A stretch of DNA of 64,000 nucleotides from Stereum hirsutum FP-91666 SS1 (lineage: Eukaryota > Basidiomycota > Agaricomycetes > Russulales > Stereaceae): positions 468,916 to 532,915 of the forward strand of contig NW_006763134.1 in NCBI RefSeq assembly GCF_000264905.1. Direction: 5' to 3'. The notes beneath the pieces were generated by a model. That model saw only the letters and a program-made list of their open reading frames with translations. It was not told the DNA's origin and did no database searches. Shown piece after piece: positions 1-11,795 of this stretch (position 1 is its first letter; every line of letters starts with the position of its first letter). Position numbers and translations under genes: made by a program.

Positions 1-2195
1 CCTTGAACAAAAGCGAAATGGCTACTTAATGGGGGAGAGGGACTGACCGTAAAACCGGTGGCTAAGCGGAACCACTAGCACTGGGTGTGGCCGTAGGGCT
101 TTGCGTCCAAGTCATGACTGTGGTGACCGTCACAAAGTACGGGCTCTCAGAGATAAGGGAGTTCATGAGGCGAGTGGCAGTGATGACCGGCCAGGACGTG
201 GTGCCGTTCGCTACGACGCTCGTCGGACTGGCCGCAGCTGCAGACCCGTCGGCAGAAGCTTCGCCTTCCTACGAAGAAGAAGAAGAGTCAGTATGAACAG
301 CGTCGAAAAGTGCGAAGGAAAGTGTACTGCTGCGGGAGCTGCATTGACAGCAAGGAGGAGACTGAGGGTGGCAAGCAAAGGGTGAGAAAGGCGCATCGTG
401 GGGGAATTGAATGAGCGTGTGTAGTAGTCGAGGTGATGATTCGAGCTGTGTCGTGATCTGATGCTTTAAACCTGAAGAGAAAACACTGAAGTACTGAAAA
501 GGTACGAGACCGACAGCCAGAATTCCGAGTATGAGCGCGAGTGGTCAGCCGTCGAGGGAAGCAATGTAATAAAAAAAACGCAGACCATGTCCAACGACTG
601 CGCATTGCGGAGTTGCTTGGCTCTGATTGGGGAGAAAACAGCTCGTAAGGCCGTGCAGCGGTTTCCTTTACATCATGATTAGACGTTCCGCCGGTACTCT
701 CTCTTCAGAGAAATGAAGAGATTACCCCTGCGCATACGATTCAGATGCCGGTCATGCATCATGCGACGGCGTTGAAGCAGCTGGGTCCGTAGAACCGTAG
801 TGAACATCGGGCCTAAACAACACTCATTGAATCTGGATGACATGGGCTGCCTTCCGACCACACTGGTCATTACCGTGCACTGTCTGGAGCACTGGACGTT
901 GAAGCTGGTGTTGACGCGGTCTCTCGGCTCATGCTTTGAAAGCACTTAAAATGCGCAGCGAGCGTGAGCATGGACAACATCTTGCCACTCGGTGAAAAAC
1001 TTTGTATACTCCTTCAAGCTATGTCGCTGAGAATAGTGACCAGACTGACCTGATTGATACAGAACGAGGGGCGGGTTCCAATCATTACCGGGATTCAAGT
1101 TGACGACTCGGTAAATACTGGGAGTGAAAGCTAGCAGGGTTCAAGGCCCAAGAGTTGCCAGTTCACTGGCCATGATGAACTGGATCGAGAATCAGCGGAC
1201 CGTCGAGGCAGAAATGACTAGAAATGAAGCACCAGTAAGTTCGTGGCACGGTCATTTCAAAAGCGTGGACGGCGACCGTAACCGTGACGGTACCGTTGGG
1301 CAAGTCAGGAAGTGGACTGGCTCAACCAGGTGGCGTTTCCGGGGTTCTCCGACTCGGACATGTACATTTCCGAATGGTTGACAGCGTGGTGGTCACCTTG
1401 TGGCTCCTCATCTTGAAAACTCGCGCGATGACCGAGTTGTTATACTTCTTTGTCTGCACGTCGACAGCTGTTTCATTTCCTCTGGACATACGCATCGCTT
1501 CGCAACTCTCTGAGTGCTCCTGAATGTCATGCTTCAAATTGCCAAAAGAGCTATTGTGCTGTGACGTAGAAAATTTTATGTGCTTTCAAGTTTTGACTAA
1601 TCTTGTGCGCAGAACTCGTCTCGAAACCTCAGGCGTCTGCTTCAGTGTCCTGGATAATTGACACCCGTGATGCGTCATCCAAACATCTGTCATTCCGAAC
1701 AAGACTGTGGAGGTCCGCAATGGATTGAGAGGTACGCGTCGCACATTGTACGTACATCCGTAGGTCCAATGTTTGGGAGTACCTGAAAGCATGTTGCCCG
1801 ACGTATCAACATTCCTTGTGCACACAGTATCTTGCTCATGACGGTTCTGCGCCAATGCTCATCCGCGAAAACGGGCAGAAAAACTCCCACTGATCAGCCA
1901 GTGTCTTCTATCGACTTCCGCAGCTTTGTTCGTACCTCTGCCAACGGCACGAAATGTGTTGTTGATGGCAAGCATCGGACCCGTTCTTGAGTACTCCGGC
2001 AGTACCTGAGGGTTTCTCTCCGCTCTAATTCGAACAAGGGAGATTGTTCGTTCTGCCCTGCGTTTTGGCGACAGCTAGTTGCATCAATTCCTGGGGTAAA
2101 AGACCGTTCACTCCCAGGTACAATTTTTTGACGGCAAAGACAGGCTTCTGTTCCCAAGGTCGACCTGCGACAGAGCCTGACGAAGGTCCCACGTT
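1..2195. other. No recognisable gene (about 2.2 kb)
   Basis: Only short open frames occur on both strands. None has a recognisable protein motif or a coherent chain of exons with GT..AG borders. I see no tRNA, rRNA or transposon signature. The right part of the stretch must hold the upstream control region of the laccase gene that starts at 2322. Confidence 0.5.
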
Positions 2196-2201
2196 AGGAA
2201 G

Positions 2202-2207
2202 TATAAG
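2202..2207 (+). promoter_or_regulatory. Putative TATA box of the laccase gene
   Basis: TATAAG lies 120 bp before the laccase ATG. Downstream is a pyrimidine-rich leader containing a short tandem repeat (TTCTCTCCACG, about 2265-2300) that runs to the start codon. The position fits a fungal core promoter; this is inference from spacing only. Confidence 0.45.
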
Positions 2208-2321
2208 AGTCGCGGACCAGGATGTAACAACACACAGACCCATCTCGCAGCCCCGTTGATAACTATCACTTCTCTCCACGTTCTCTCCACGTTCTCTCCC
2301 TTCTTTCGTCAAGTCACGACG

Positions 2322-4870
2322 ATGGCATACACCCTCGCTTCCGCAGCCCTGGCTGCTCCATTGTTCGCCGCTCTCGGAGCCATGGCTGCAATTGGCCCTA
2401 TTACCGATCTTCACGTCAATAATACTGCCCTGTCGCTCGATGGCTATTCTCGCGAGTATGTCTCCTCCCTCTATCGAAATATAGCTGCACGTACTTATTC
2501 TTATATTTAGCACGGTCGTCGCTGGGGGTGTGTTCCCCGGGCCACTGATTACGGGCAATACCGTCAGTACTCGATACGTTGACAACGTCGTTTGTTTTCA
2601 TCCTCACGCTGTACGATCTTAGGGCGATGAGTTCCAAATTACTGTCTACGATGACTTGAGTGACGACAATATGCTCACTACCACAACCATTGTACGACTG
2701 CCTCTCGACAGCTAAAGGGATAGTAAGCTCATGATTTTGCTTCTCAATAGCATTGGCACGGTTTGTTTCAAGCCGGTACTACCAACATGGATGGTACGCC
2801 AAATCCCTCATTTATTGACCTTCGCTATCGCTCACTGCTCCTTCTAGGTGTGGCCTTCGTTAGTCAGTGTCCAATCGTCCCAGGGAACTCCTTCCTTTAC
2901 GATTTCAGCGTCCCTGGACAAGCTGGTATGCCTTTCGTCGCATCTCTACACTTTCCCCTCTCAACCTGCATTTAGGTACCTTCTGGTACCATTCCCACCA
3001 TTCAACGCAATATTGTGACGGGCTCAGAGGCCCTATGGTCATCTATGACCCAGATGACCCTTACCTGGACCTTTATGATGTCGATGATGGTGAGCACACT
3101 TTGTTGGGTCAAGAGCGCATGGTACTTACTTGATTCACAGAAACTACCATCATCACTCTGGCCGATTGGTACTTTACTTCTTTTCTTGACATCACCGTAC
3201 AGTACAGTCGTTGACCTTGGCGTAGGTACCATGTCTATGCTCCTGATGCTGGCCTCGTACCGTGAGTCTAATTTCTGTTGTGCAGAGATCTTTCTATTTT
3301 TGTCATTAACACTTCACTACTTTAGGACGCCCGATGCTACGCTAATCAATGGTTTGGGACGCTACGCCGATGGACCTGCCTCTGATCTCGCCGTTATCAC
3401 TGTCACGCAAGGAACGAGGTAAGTCTGATCTCTAGGTTCATAACGACCGAAGTTCCTCATTGTTGATATCCTGTTTCTGGAGGTATCGCTTCCGTCTGAT
3501 CAACATTTCGTGCCACCCGAACTACGTCTTCACTATCGACGGACATACCATGACTGTCATAGAGGCTGATGCGCAGAACACCGAACCTGTCATCACCGAC
3601 TCTATCCAAATCTACGCTGGTAAGCAATTGACCACAAGTCTTTCACTATGCCCGTCTTGCTGAGGCATGAATGATGCATCAGGGCAGCGCTACTCTTTCG
3701 TGCTCGAAGCCAATCAGACCATCGGCAACTACTGTACGCGTGCACATCTCGTACTGAGCAGTTTTCCACCGTTGCTGATAGGAGGTCTCAGGGATCCGTG
3801 CTCTTCCGCAGCTCGGAACCACCTCCTTCGATGGAGGATTGAATGTTGCCATTCTCAGATACGACGGTGCGGACGAAGTTGATCCTACTACAAACCAGAC
3901 TACCAGCACGATGGCGCTCGCGGAGACTGATCTTCACGTATGTTCAAATCACTCCACCAGCCCATTTCTGTTCTGCCTCCGAACACGCGACTCAGACTTT
4001 CCTTTTATGTTTTTTTTTCTTTAGCCGCTGGACCCTACTGGTGTTCCTGGAACTGCGGAGACAGGTGGTGCGGATGTAGACCTCAACTTGGTGATCGCTT
4101 TCGTGAGTAACTCTGCAGCTGCCCAGTACTCTCGATTCTTACTTAGATCCCAACGTATGTCGGAATTTCTAGGATGGCACTGCCTTCACGGTCAATGGCG
4201 TCGCCTTCACCCCGCCGACAGTTCCCGTTCTTCTCCAGATCTTGAGCGGCACCCAGAATGCTGCGGATCTTCTTCCATCCGGAAGCATTATCGGGCTGAC
4301 GCGCAATCAGACCGTCGAAATTTCCTTGCCTGGTGGATCTGCCGGTTCACCTGTAAGTTTGGGAATAACATATGCGGACTTGAAACCTTTCTGACCAAAT
4401 TTGTATCATGAATGTTTCCAGCACCCTATCCATCTGCACGGACACGCCTTTGACGTCATCCGTAGCGCCGGAAGCGATACCTACAACTACGACAACCCAG
4501 TGAAGCGCGACGTCGTGAACAGTGGCGTTGCGGGTGATAACGTTACCTTCCGATTCACTGCCGACAACGATGGCCCGTGGATCATGCACTGGTAAGATGC
4601 TCACCACGCTTTTCCTATGACCTTAAATCCCAAGAGCCTGAAACTGACATCGGGCTGTCCACAGTCATATTGACTGGCATCTGGCCGCTGGGTTTGCTAT
4701 AGTCTTCGCAGAGGACACAGCTGACATCGCTGCTGACACCACGGTGGACATTGATGCCTGGTACGATAGACCTTACACCTGTTCTTTCACCTATGCAGAC
4801 TGTTGATCTGCTCTTTTTGTGTTCCAGGGACGGCCTGTGTACCGATTATGACGCATCTGGACTTGCCTGA
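2322..4870 (+). CDS. Laccase (multicopper oxidase, EC 1.10.3.2), secreted
   Basis: Oxidises phenols by one electron at a type 1 copper and reduces O2 to water at a trinuclear centre; in wood and litter fungi this serves lignin turnover, pigmentation or detoxification. Starting at ATG 2322 there is an Ala-rich hydrophobic signal peptide (about 20 residues) followed by mature-like IGPITDLHV. About 17 exons join cleanly with GT..AG introns of 50-70 bp (first intron 2456-2510). All four copper loops are visible: HWHG near 2751, [15 protein letters not shown] near 2990, [13 protein letters not shown] near 4422, and [19 protein letters not shown] split by the intron ending near 4664. The residue ten after the loop-4 Cys is Phe, as in high-redox-potential laccases. 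The protein ends DASGLA at stop 4868-4870. Loop 2 has His where family members usually have Leu. No frame break was seen. Confidence 0.95.
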
Positions 4871-5571
4871 GGACTGTAATAAGCATGGCTTGGACTTCTT
4901 CGGCTTACGCCACACTTCCTGAACATTTTTAGATGTCCGTCACTGCTTCGGGCAGTGAATCGATGGCTGCCCCCGCTCCCTCTTTCCGAATCCACTGCAT
5001 AATTTTGTATAATTATGGGCTCACTGGGACTTTGTTTCTTCTGTTTTTTTCTTATTGCTTGTGCGCTATTTCGTAGATTCATTGCCAATTCAGAACCTGC
5101 CGTCTAGCTACCTCCGTTGGAGTGTTTACGAGAAGAATAGGCGGCCCTATGCCCTGGCGTAAAAGCTGCAGGTATGACAAACGTTGTGCAATGCAACGAT
5201 TTCATAAATCGCTGTAATGATACCAAATATTGAAGTTGTCGTGTTCGTTGATGCTTGAACAGGACCGCAACAGTCCGAGTCCGGCCGAGCGTCCAAACTC
5301 CGATCCAAAGCGGAGTTTGGACGCCCCTCATAAGTATTTCCTGCGCCCACCGTTATTGTACCGCATTTCAACGTTCAAAGTTCAATTCTGATCCCCTCAC
5401 TACATACAAGACTTTTTGCCCCCAATCTTTGGGTTGAAAGGCATTCCTAAAGTTCTTCACCCTGAGGACAGTATGCCTCTCCAATGCCTCTCTGCGAGCT
5501 ATGACCCACCCACCACTTCACCGACAAACTTATTTCGTCCATTATAGCTGTAACCTGATCATATCTGCCAC
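4871..5571. other. Spacer between laccase and decayed BTB gene
   Basis: This holds the laccase 3' region, with an AT-rich stretch and a TAATTTTGTATAATTAT-like segment near 5000-5020, plus a perfect 14-bp hairpin listed separately. No gene was recognised. Confidence 0.4.
5289..5324. repeat. Perfect 14-bp inverted repeat (hairpin)
   Basis: GCGTCCAAACTCCG at 5289-5302 is followed after 8 bases by its exact reverse complement at 5311-5324. It lies about 420 bp past the laccase stop. It could be a transcription-end hairpin, a protein-binding palindrome or the end of a small transposon. I found no second copy elsewhere in the window. Confidence 0.6.
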
Positions 5572-6595
5572 GCTCGAGAATGACAATAATTACCACGAAA
5601 TCGGCCAAAACATGATCAAGGATGCAGGCGAACCATTCAACGACCCCGGCAGCGCGGACTTTATCCTTCGCACTTCAGAAGATGTCGACTTTCGCGTTCA
5701 TTAACTCATCCTCTCCATGGCTTCGCCCATTTTCACTCTCCCGTGGCCGTCTAACATGGAGACACGAGAGTTCAAAGATGGGTTACCTCTTTTGATATGT
5801 CCCGAATCCTCGACCGTCCTCGATGCTGTTCTTCGGTTCTGCTGTCCTACGGCTGCGCCGGAGTTGACCCAACTCACAGAACTCATGCCCGCATATGATG
5901 CCCTCGACAAATACTGCATCGAGTCTCTGCTGAAGCCTGTCGAAGCAGCCTTGGTCTTAGCTGTTGACCAGAATCCCATGCTCACGTACACGTTCGGATG
6001 TCGCCGCCATCTGCAACCTGTCATCACAGCCGCGGCAAAAGCCACACTCACTACACCTCTCCAGGACCTTCCTTTCATCGATGAATTAGACACAATCACT
6101 GGATCCCAGCTCTTCAGGCTTCAAGACTACCATCGCAGATGTTCAGAGTCCGCTGTCGCCGGTGCCCAATATTGGGATTGGTTTGCTGTGTCAGACGACC
6201 CTTTGGGCAGCGCGGAGGTCGGGTGCAAGTGTCGCGAAATCTATCATACGTACGATAACCCCCTGCTCGGATCTGTCTTCGACCCTTCTAAGAATTATTG
6301 GTGGTTCTACGCTCAGATTTGGTGGTGGGATTATTTGGAGGCTATGGAGAACACGCTGGCATTACGCCCGCGAGGACGGTCTTCGACAAAGCCGCGCTGG
6401 ATCCTTTCTTGAGGAAGGCAGCCATTTGTAGAAATGAAGCCTGTCGAGCGGGGATGAAGACGTTTTTGGAGTTCGCGGAAAATTTCTCGGCCCTAATTGA
6501 GAAGATTATTGATGAAGTCGGTCTCCTTGTTTTATGGGTGTTGCTCTTTCCTGATCCTTTTTCCCTCCTCGTCGTAGGTCGATCCGCCGTATTGA
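5572..6595 (+). pseudogene. Decayed BTB-family gene (copy A)
   Basis: This is a full-length relative of the BTB gene at 7405. The BTB start (AGEPFNDPGSADFILRTSED) is followed by a TAA stop at about 5702-5704, where intact copies continue with a Lys or Leu codon after VH. The segment ESMF that normally follows SMASPIF is missing in frame. After LALRPRG near 6375 the frame shifts by one base, and the C-terminal part (DPFLRKAAICRNEACRAGM) resumes in another frame. The family's tiny last exon survives: intron end near 6577, then codons for VDPPY and a stop at 6593-6595. An ATA at about 5564 sits where a start codon would be expected, so the start may also be lost. At least two inactivating changes make a functional product unlikely. 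Its repeat-like similarity to the next gene suggests a tandem duplicate. Confidence 0.8.
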
Positions 6596-7280
6596 GCTTG
6601 TATCTCGGTGGCACGACGCCTTGGACCTCGGAGGTCAGGAAACTCTATGGAGAGGCGCTCATGGATAGCACTTACTAATTACTTAGCCCTGATGGTCTTC
6701 CCTCTCTAGTGTATACTCATACACTTACATTGCTGGAGTCTCTTTCGTTAGTAAATTATAATCCTGGAAGATTGCCCCATGGGCCACGGACAGTGGTGCA
6801 GAAAGACAGGCAGTTGTGGCCCATTACTATGCTGACCGACGAATGTATTTCAGGCATTGATGGACCCTCCGAGTTGTCCTAAGGCACCTTCGTCGTAGAG
6901 TACACGTATGAGACCAGTTACACTTCGTGGCAACCTGTGGCAATCGGTGTGAACTTTAGCATTTTGCCACATGAGTGGCTGACAATGGCCAAACACGCAC
7001 ATACAATGCGTCATTTTCTCCGTCGACTTCACCCCCAAAGAACCGGACACCGACTCTCATTTGCTTGCTCCTCTGCTTGCATACCTTTTTACTATCTACT
7101 GGCTCATATTCCAATCCGTCGGTAGTGGAATTGATATCTCTTCAGCTTTGCTTCTGCGGTTTGTCGCAGTCGCGCCGGCTACTGGTAAGCGTCTCTATAT
7201 GCTACTAATAACTGCATTGGGCTCTGAATTAGCCCGATCTGTTGCTACTAGTCCGTGTCTCCAGAGAGATTCACTCAGAC
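6596..7280. other. Spacer without recognised gene
   Basis: Only short open frames without motifs occur here. It must contain the promoter region of the BTB gene at 7405. Confidence 0.4.
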
Positions 7281-7290
7281 TATATATAAA
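7281..7290 (+). promoter_or_regulatory. Putative TATA box of BTB gene B
   Basis: TATATATAAA lies 115 bp before the ATG at 7405, a spacing comparable to that of the laccase TATA element. Confidence 0.45.
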
Positions 7291-7404
7291 GACCAGTCAA
7301 CATTCTCGAAATTCACTGCGGTAGGTTTGGCTCCTCAGTCCCTCGTATACAGACCGTTGCTTTTTGAGGATCTCACCTTCAGTTACCGCATCATTAGATA
7401 CCTC

Positions 7405-8474
7405 ATGTCCGATACAGTCAACAAGAACGGCAAACGTCCTCATGCAGACGGCGAAGAAGCCGAGATAAAAGAGGCAGACGCGCCGTTCAATGCACCCAGT
7501 GCTGACTTTATCCTTCGTGCCTTCGATAACGTCGACTTCCGCGTTCACAAAGTTATCCTTTCCGTCGCTTCGCCGGTCTTCGAGTCCATGTTCGCTCTTC
7601 CGGACTCCAAAACAGACACCCAATATTCCAAGGATGGCCTCCCTGTTTTGGCCTGCCCCGAACCGGCGGCCGTACTCGACCCTGTACTCCGCTTTTGCTA
7701 TCCCACAGCTACACCAATGTTGACGGAGTTGACCGCCCTGATGCCGCTCTACGACGCTATCGACAAGTATTGTATGGAATCGCTTCTGAAGACAGTCGAA
7801 GCGGGTCTGATATCAGCCGTCGACCAAGACCCTATGGTCGCGTATGCGTTTGGATGTCGCCACCACCTTCAACCAGTCATCACGGCTGCCGCAAAAGCCT
7901 CGCTCAACACCCCCGTCGGAGAATTGCCCTTTTGCCCAGATCTCGAGCGTATAACTGCTGCTCAGCTCTACAGACTGCACGAATATCATCGCGCGTGCAG
8001 AGACGCTGCGAGTAGGGTTCCTACGTACTGGGTCGGCTGGCTAACGGTCGCGGATATCCCTCTCGGAGGCCACGAGGGTTGCAAGTTTTGTCGCGCGGAA
8101 ATATCCCGCCTGGACAACTCAGTCCCCGGCTTCGTCTATGACGGGAAATCAAAGAAATGGACAACGTTCACTCCAGTGTGGTTTTGTGATTATCTCAATC
8201 TGCTCGAGAAGGAGCTAAAGTCTCGACCGCGCGGGAGTACGGCCATGGACGGCAAGATTCTAGATACATTTATGCTAAGAGCAGCGGCATGCCTCAACGT
8301 GGACTGTCGACGAGGGATCACAGACCTGCTCGCTTTTTCAAAGAAGCTTGCTAAGAGGATTGAAAATGTTATAGACGCCGTGAGTTTCATCCATGTAACC
8401 CTTGACTGTCGCCTTCCATCGCTAGACGACCTCACAGATGTCTCTTCTTTGAGCAGGTCCAACCCCCATACTAA
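7405..8474 (+). CDS. BTB/POZ domain protein (copy B)
   Basis: BTB domains dimerise and often act as Cullin-3 ubiquitin ligase adaptors; the target here is unknown. I chose ATG 7405 because MSDTVNKNGKRPHADG matches the start of the paralogues, although the frame is open further upstream. A charged N-terminus of about 30 residues precedes the BTB core (APFNAPSADFILRAF... FRVHKVILSVASPVFESMF, about residues 33-75; LRFCYPTATP; LYDAIDKYCMESL). A C-terminal region follows with a CxxC pair (CKFC), an aromatic W-x-CDYL segment, RPRGST and a second Cys pair (CLNVDC). Exon 1 ends at 8379. A 77-bp intron (8380-8456) leads to an 18-bp exon encoding VQPPY and stop. The predicted protein is 330 residues. 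It is the nearest relative of pseudogene A. Confidence 0.85.
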
Positions 8475-9507
8475 TTCATATATTCCGACCTAATCCTTGT
8501 CACAATTTCATATCCGCATGTTCATCATCTATGTGTGTTCGTCCTTCGGTTCAAGTCTGCTCTAGACTCACTGTGTGTTCACAACAGTCTGACCTCGACG
8601 ATTTGTGGCACACATATCTCGGCTTACTTCGATGTATCATAACTCATCCTACCCCCCCCCCCCNNNNNNNNNNNNNNNNNNNNNNNNNNNNNNNNNNNNN
8701 NNNNNNNNNNNNNNNNNNNNNNNNNNNNNNNNNNNNNNNNNNNNNNNNNNNNNNNNNNNNNNNNNNNNNNNNNNNNNNNNNNNNNNNNNNNNNNNNNNNN
8801 NNNNNNNNNNNNNNNNNNNNNNNNNNNNNNNNNNNNNNNNNNNNNNNNNNNNNNNNNNNNNNNNNNNNNNNNNNNNNNNNNNNNNNNNNNNNNNNNNNNN
8901 NNNNNNNNNNNNNNNNNNNNNNNNNNNNNNNNNNNNNNNNNNNNNNNNNNNNNNNNNNNNNNNNNNNNNNNNNNNNNNNNNNNNNNNNNNNNNNNNNNNN
9001 NNNNNNNNNNNNNNNNNNNNNNNNNNNNNNNNNNNNNNNNNNNNNNNNNNNNNNNNNNNNNNNNNNNNNNNNNNNNNNNNNNNNNNNNNNNNNNNNNNNN
9101 NNNNNNNNNNNNNNNNNNNNNNNNNNNNNNNNNNNNNNNNNNNNNNNNNNNNNNNNNNNNNNNNNNNNNNNNNNNNNNNNNNNNNNNNNNNNNNNNNNNN
9201 NNNNNNNNNNNNNNNNNNNNNNNNNNNNNNNNNNNNNNNNNNNNNNNNNNNNNNNNNNNNCCCCCTCCCCTTTCCCCCCATGGCTGTCCATCACTCGAAC
9301 ATCCATTCATCACGATCTAGGTATTTCTCCTTCGTGACCTTGGTGTCAAACATGTTTCTCGATAGGGCATCTGAGGTTGTGCTCCAATTACCCTATGCAT
9401 TATTATCACTACCCTTCCCTCAATCGACGGGGCAGACGTTTAATTTCTCCGTCTAATTATCCTGGTGATCCTTTGTAGCCATTGCACATATCTACCCAGC
9501 CTTCGCA
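8475..9507. other. Spacer with assembly gap (N at 8664-9260)
   Basis: The 597 unknown bases are bordered by a C run on the left (12 C, 8652-8663) and a C-rich stretch on the right (from 9261). This pattern suggests that a homopolymer stopped sequencing or assembly. The readable flanks contain no recognised gene. Confidence 0.9.
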
Positions 9508-10599
9508 CTAGATCGGAGGTTTGACCTGTTTTCAATACTTCGTCAGAATTGATCATGCAAGTCTGAATGCCGCAATGGGTATGAAAATTACACAGACCTT
9601 GTCTAACGCGTTCTCAACAGCTTGGGCGAAAAGCTTGCTGAAGTCCATCATAGCCCGCATCCCACTCCGACAAGCGACTGCCTGACACTGCACTGCAGAC
9701 GCCAAAGCCGGGCCCAAGACCTCCTCGCTCCGAACCGTCTCTCCCCTCGGTTTACGCTCGAGTGCCGCTTCGGCTCGTTTCATATAGTCGAACCACCAAG
9801 TCGGGCAGCTGAACGTCCAGCAGTCTCTGTTGTTCACAAAGGAATGATGTGCTCCCGGTATGGCGTTCAGACGATTCTGAGTCTCGAGGCACTGCCGGCA
9901 GGTCGAGCACATTTGGGCGGTAGAGGTCAGAGGAACTCTCGAAATCGAACGTATCCAGCTCCAGTCTTGCAGCGCTAGTGCGCTAGCGGCGGTCCTGCAA
10001 GCGCTATGATACTTGAGAAGGCGATAGAGATGCGAGGCGTTGATTCGATCTAGCTCGGAAGAGTTTGGGAGTCTATCGATGGAGTGCACAAGCAGCTCCC
10101 GAGCGGCGACTTTGACAAGATCGTGCAGACGATGGGCACAGCCGAATGCGTAAGCCGTCATGGGGTCCTGCGGCGCACATTGGACCAATGCCTTTGTGAC
10201 GGAAAGAGCGACAGAGTCAAGCGCATACTTGTCGATGGCATCGTAGATAGGGAGGAGGCCCGAAAGGGAGAGGAAGATCGGATCCGGTGTGGGATAGCAG
10301 AGCCTGAGGAAAGAATCGATGACGGCGGAAGACTCGACTAGGCTGATGACAGGTATGCCGTCCAGAAGCTCCTGCTCGGGGTGTTTTGGGTCGGGAAGAG
10401 AAAACATAGACTCAAAGATGGATGACGCCAAGGAAAGCACAATTTTATGTACGCGAAAATTGACGTGGTCGGCAGAGCGCAGAATGCAGTCTGCGGTGGA
10501 ATTGTCGAATGGAGGGTCTGCGTCGTGAGCCTTGTTTTGCATATCTTCTAGCATATAAAGCTGATCGAACGGGCTGATAACACTAGGAGCATTAGACAT
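9508..10599 (-). CDS. BTB/POZ domain protein (copy C)
   Basis: Same architecture as the other family members, in opposite orientation to copy B. It starts MSNAPSVISPFDQLYMLEDM at 10599, so its N-terminus differs from the usual NGKR-type start. BTB core: ADPPFDNSTADCILRSAD... VNFRVHKIVLSLASSIFESMF, then LRLCYPTPDP and YDAIDKYALDSV. The C-terminal region has CSTC, FSCPTWWFDYM, RKPRGETV and CQAVACRSG. Exon 1 is 9598-10599, the intron is 9526-9597, and the last 18-bp exon encodes VKPPI and stop (9508-9525). That last exon is supported mainly by its match to the paralogues. Predicted length is 339 residues. Target and pathway are unknown; a Cullin-3 adaptor role is a family-level inference. Confidence 0.83.
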
Positions 10600-11795
10600 G
10601 ATCTAGTGGTAGGCGTATGTGCAGAGGACGAGCTTGAGTGTATGAGTCTTGCGTGCTGAGTCGACGTCTAGGGTGGCAGGATTCAAGGTCAAGTTCAACC
10701 GAGAGGTTCAACTGGGGGCCAGAGACCGAGCACAAGTGACCAGCTTTGACCAGCATGACTTACTGCACGAGTTCCAAAGAAAATATAAGACGGCGGGCAG
10801 CGAGCGAGTGTAGATCAGAAGGCAAGATGCTGGGAAGGACGATGGCGAGGACGCTACATAAGAACGGACTTGACATTTTGATGCGATAGAATTGAGTTCA
10901 AGCATATGACGTCATCAATATCTCTCGAGCGCATCCAGTCGCCGCCAGTGCCATTCGCTGCACGTTCACTGGCAGCGTTGATGATGAGCAAGCCGGATCA
11001 GAAGAAAAACAGAGTTGGAGGAATAACAAGACACGCGTACGAACGAGAGCGAGGGAGGCAAAGACATGATGCTAGAGAGAGGGAGACCAGGAACGGATTC
11101 AGAGAGGTAGATATAGTGAGCTATTGGATAGATGAATGGATGGGACGGATCAGAATACAGAGTGTATACACGCACGCCAGAGTGACACTACACAGCCTCA
11201 CTAAGAGGCTCCACAGAAGGAAAAAAACCCAAGTCCGCACCCCAGATTCAGAACAACGTTCGTACGGACCCACAAACCAACGAAGCGAACCGACCAATGA
11301 ATCCAGAAGGACAAGGCAATCAGCCGAAGCAGAAAGAAGACCTCCAAGGTGCTCCTCCGACCATAAGCTGAGAAAGTCCACGAACAAAGAAAAAAATGAA
11401 ACTGATAGAGACACAGAAGACTGAAACAGACGAAGAAAAAAAAAAGTGAGACTGTAGAATGGAAGAGGACGCATCCTACTAATCCTAATTGTGGACAGAT
11501 ATAGACACAAAACAGGCGAGATGAAGACAGACGATAGTCGAGGTGAGGTGGAGCAGAAGCGCCAAAGCCTTACGACAGATGACACAGAGAATATAACACA
11601 GAAGGAACACAACTACAAGCCAAGAAAAAGGAAGATCGAATGAACAGTGAGCGGCGTTAGTCATAAGATAGGCGGGATGACGCACGGCAAAATAATAATT
11701 AAAGGATGGAAACAGAACATGAAGTTCGGTTGAAGACGAAAGGTAGAGAACAACGAGGCCAAGGAAAACGACCCTCATCGACCCATGCCATGAAC
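10600..11795. other. Spacer without recognised gene
   Basis: This is the region between BTB copy C and the 3' end of the phosphodiesterase gene. It is purine-rich on the + strand between about 11020 and 11700 and gives long but motif-free frames on both strands. These frames look like compositional artefacts, and part of the stretch is probably the phosphodiesterase 3' UTR. Confidence 0.4.

Noticed and set aside
8531..9456. Long open frames across the N block on both strands
   Set aside because: They are open only because unknown bases cannot form stops; the readable ends show no protein similarity.
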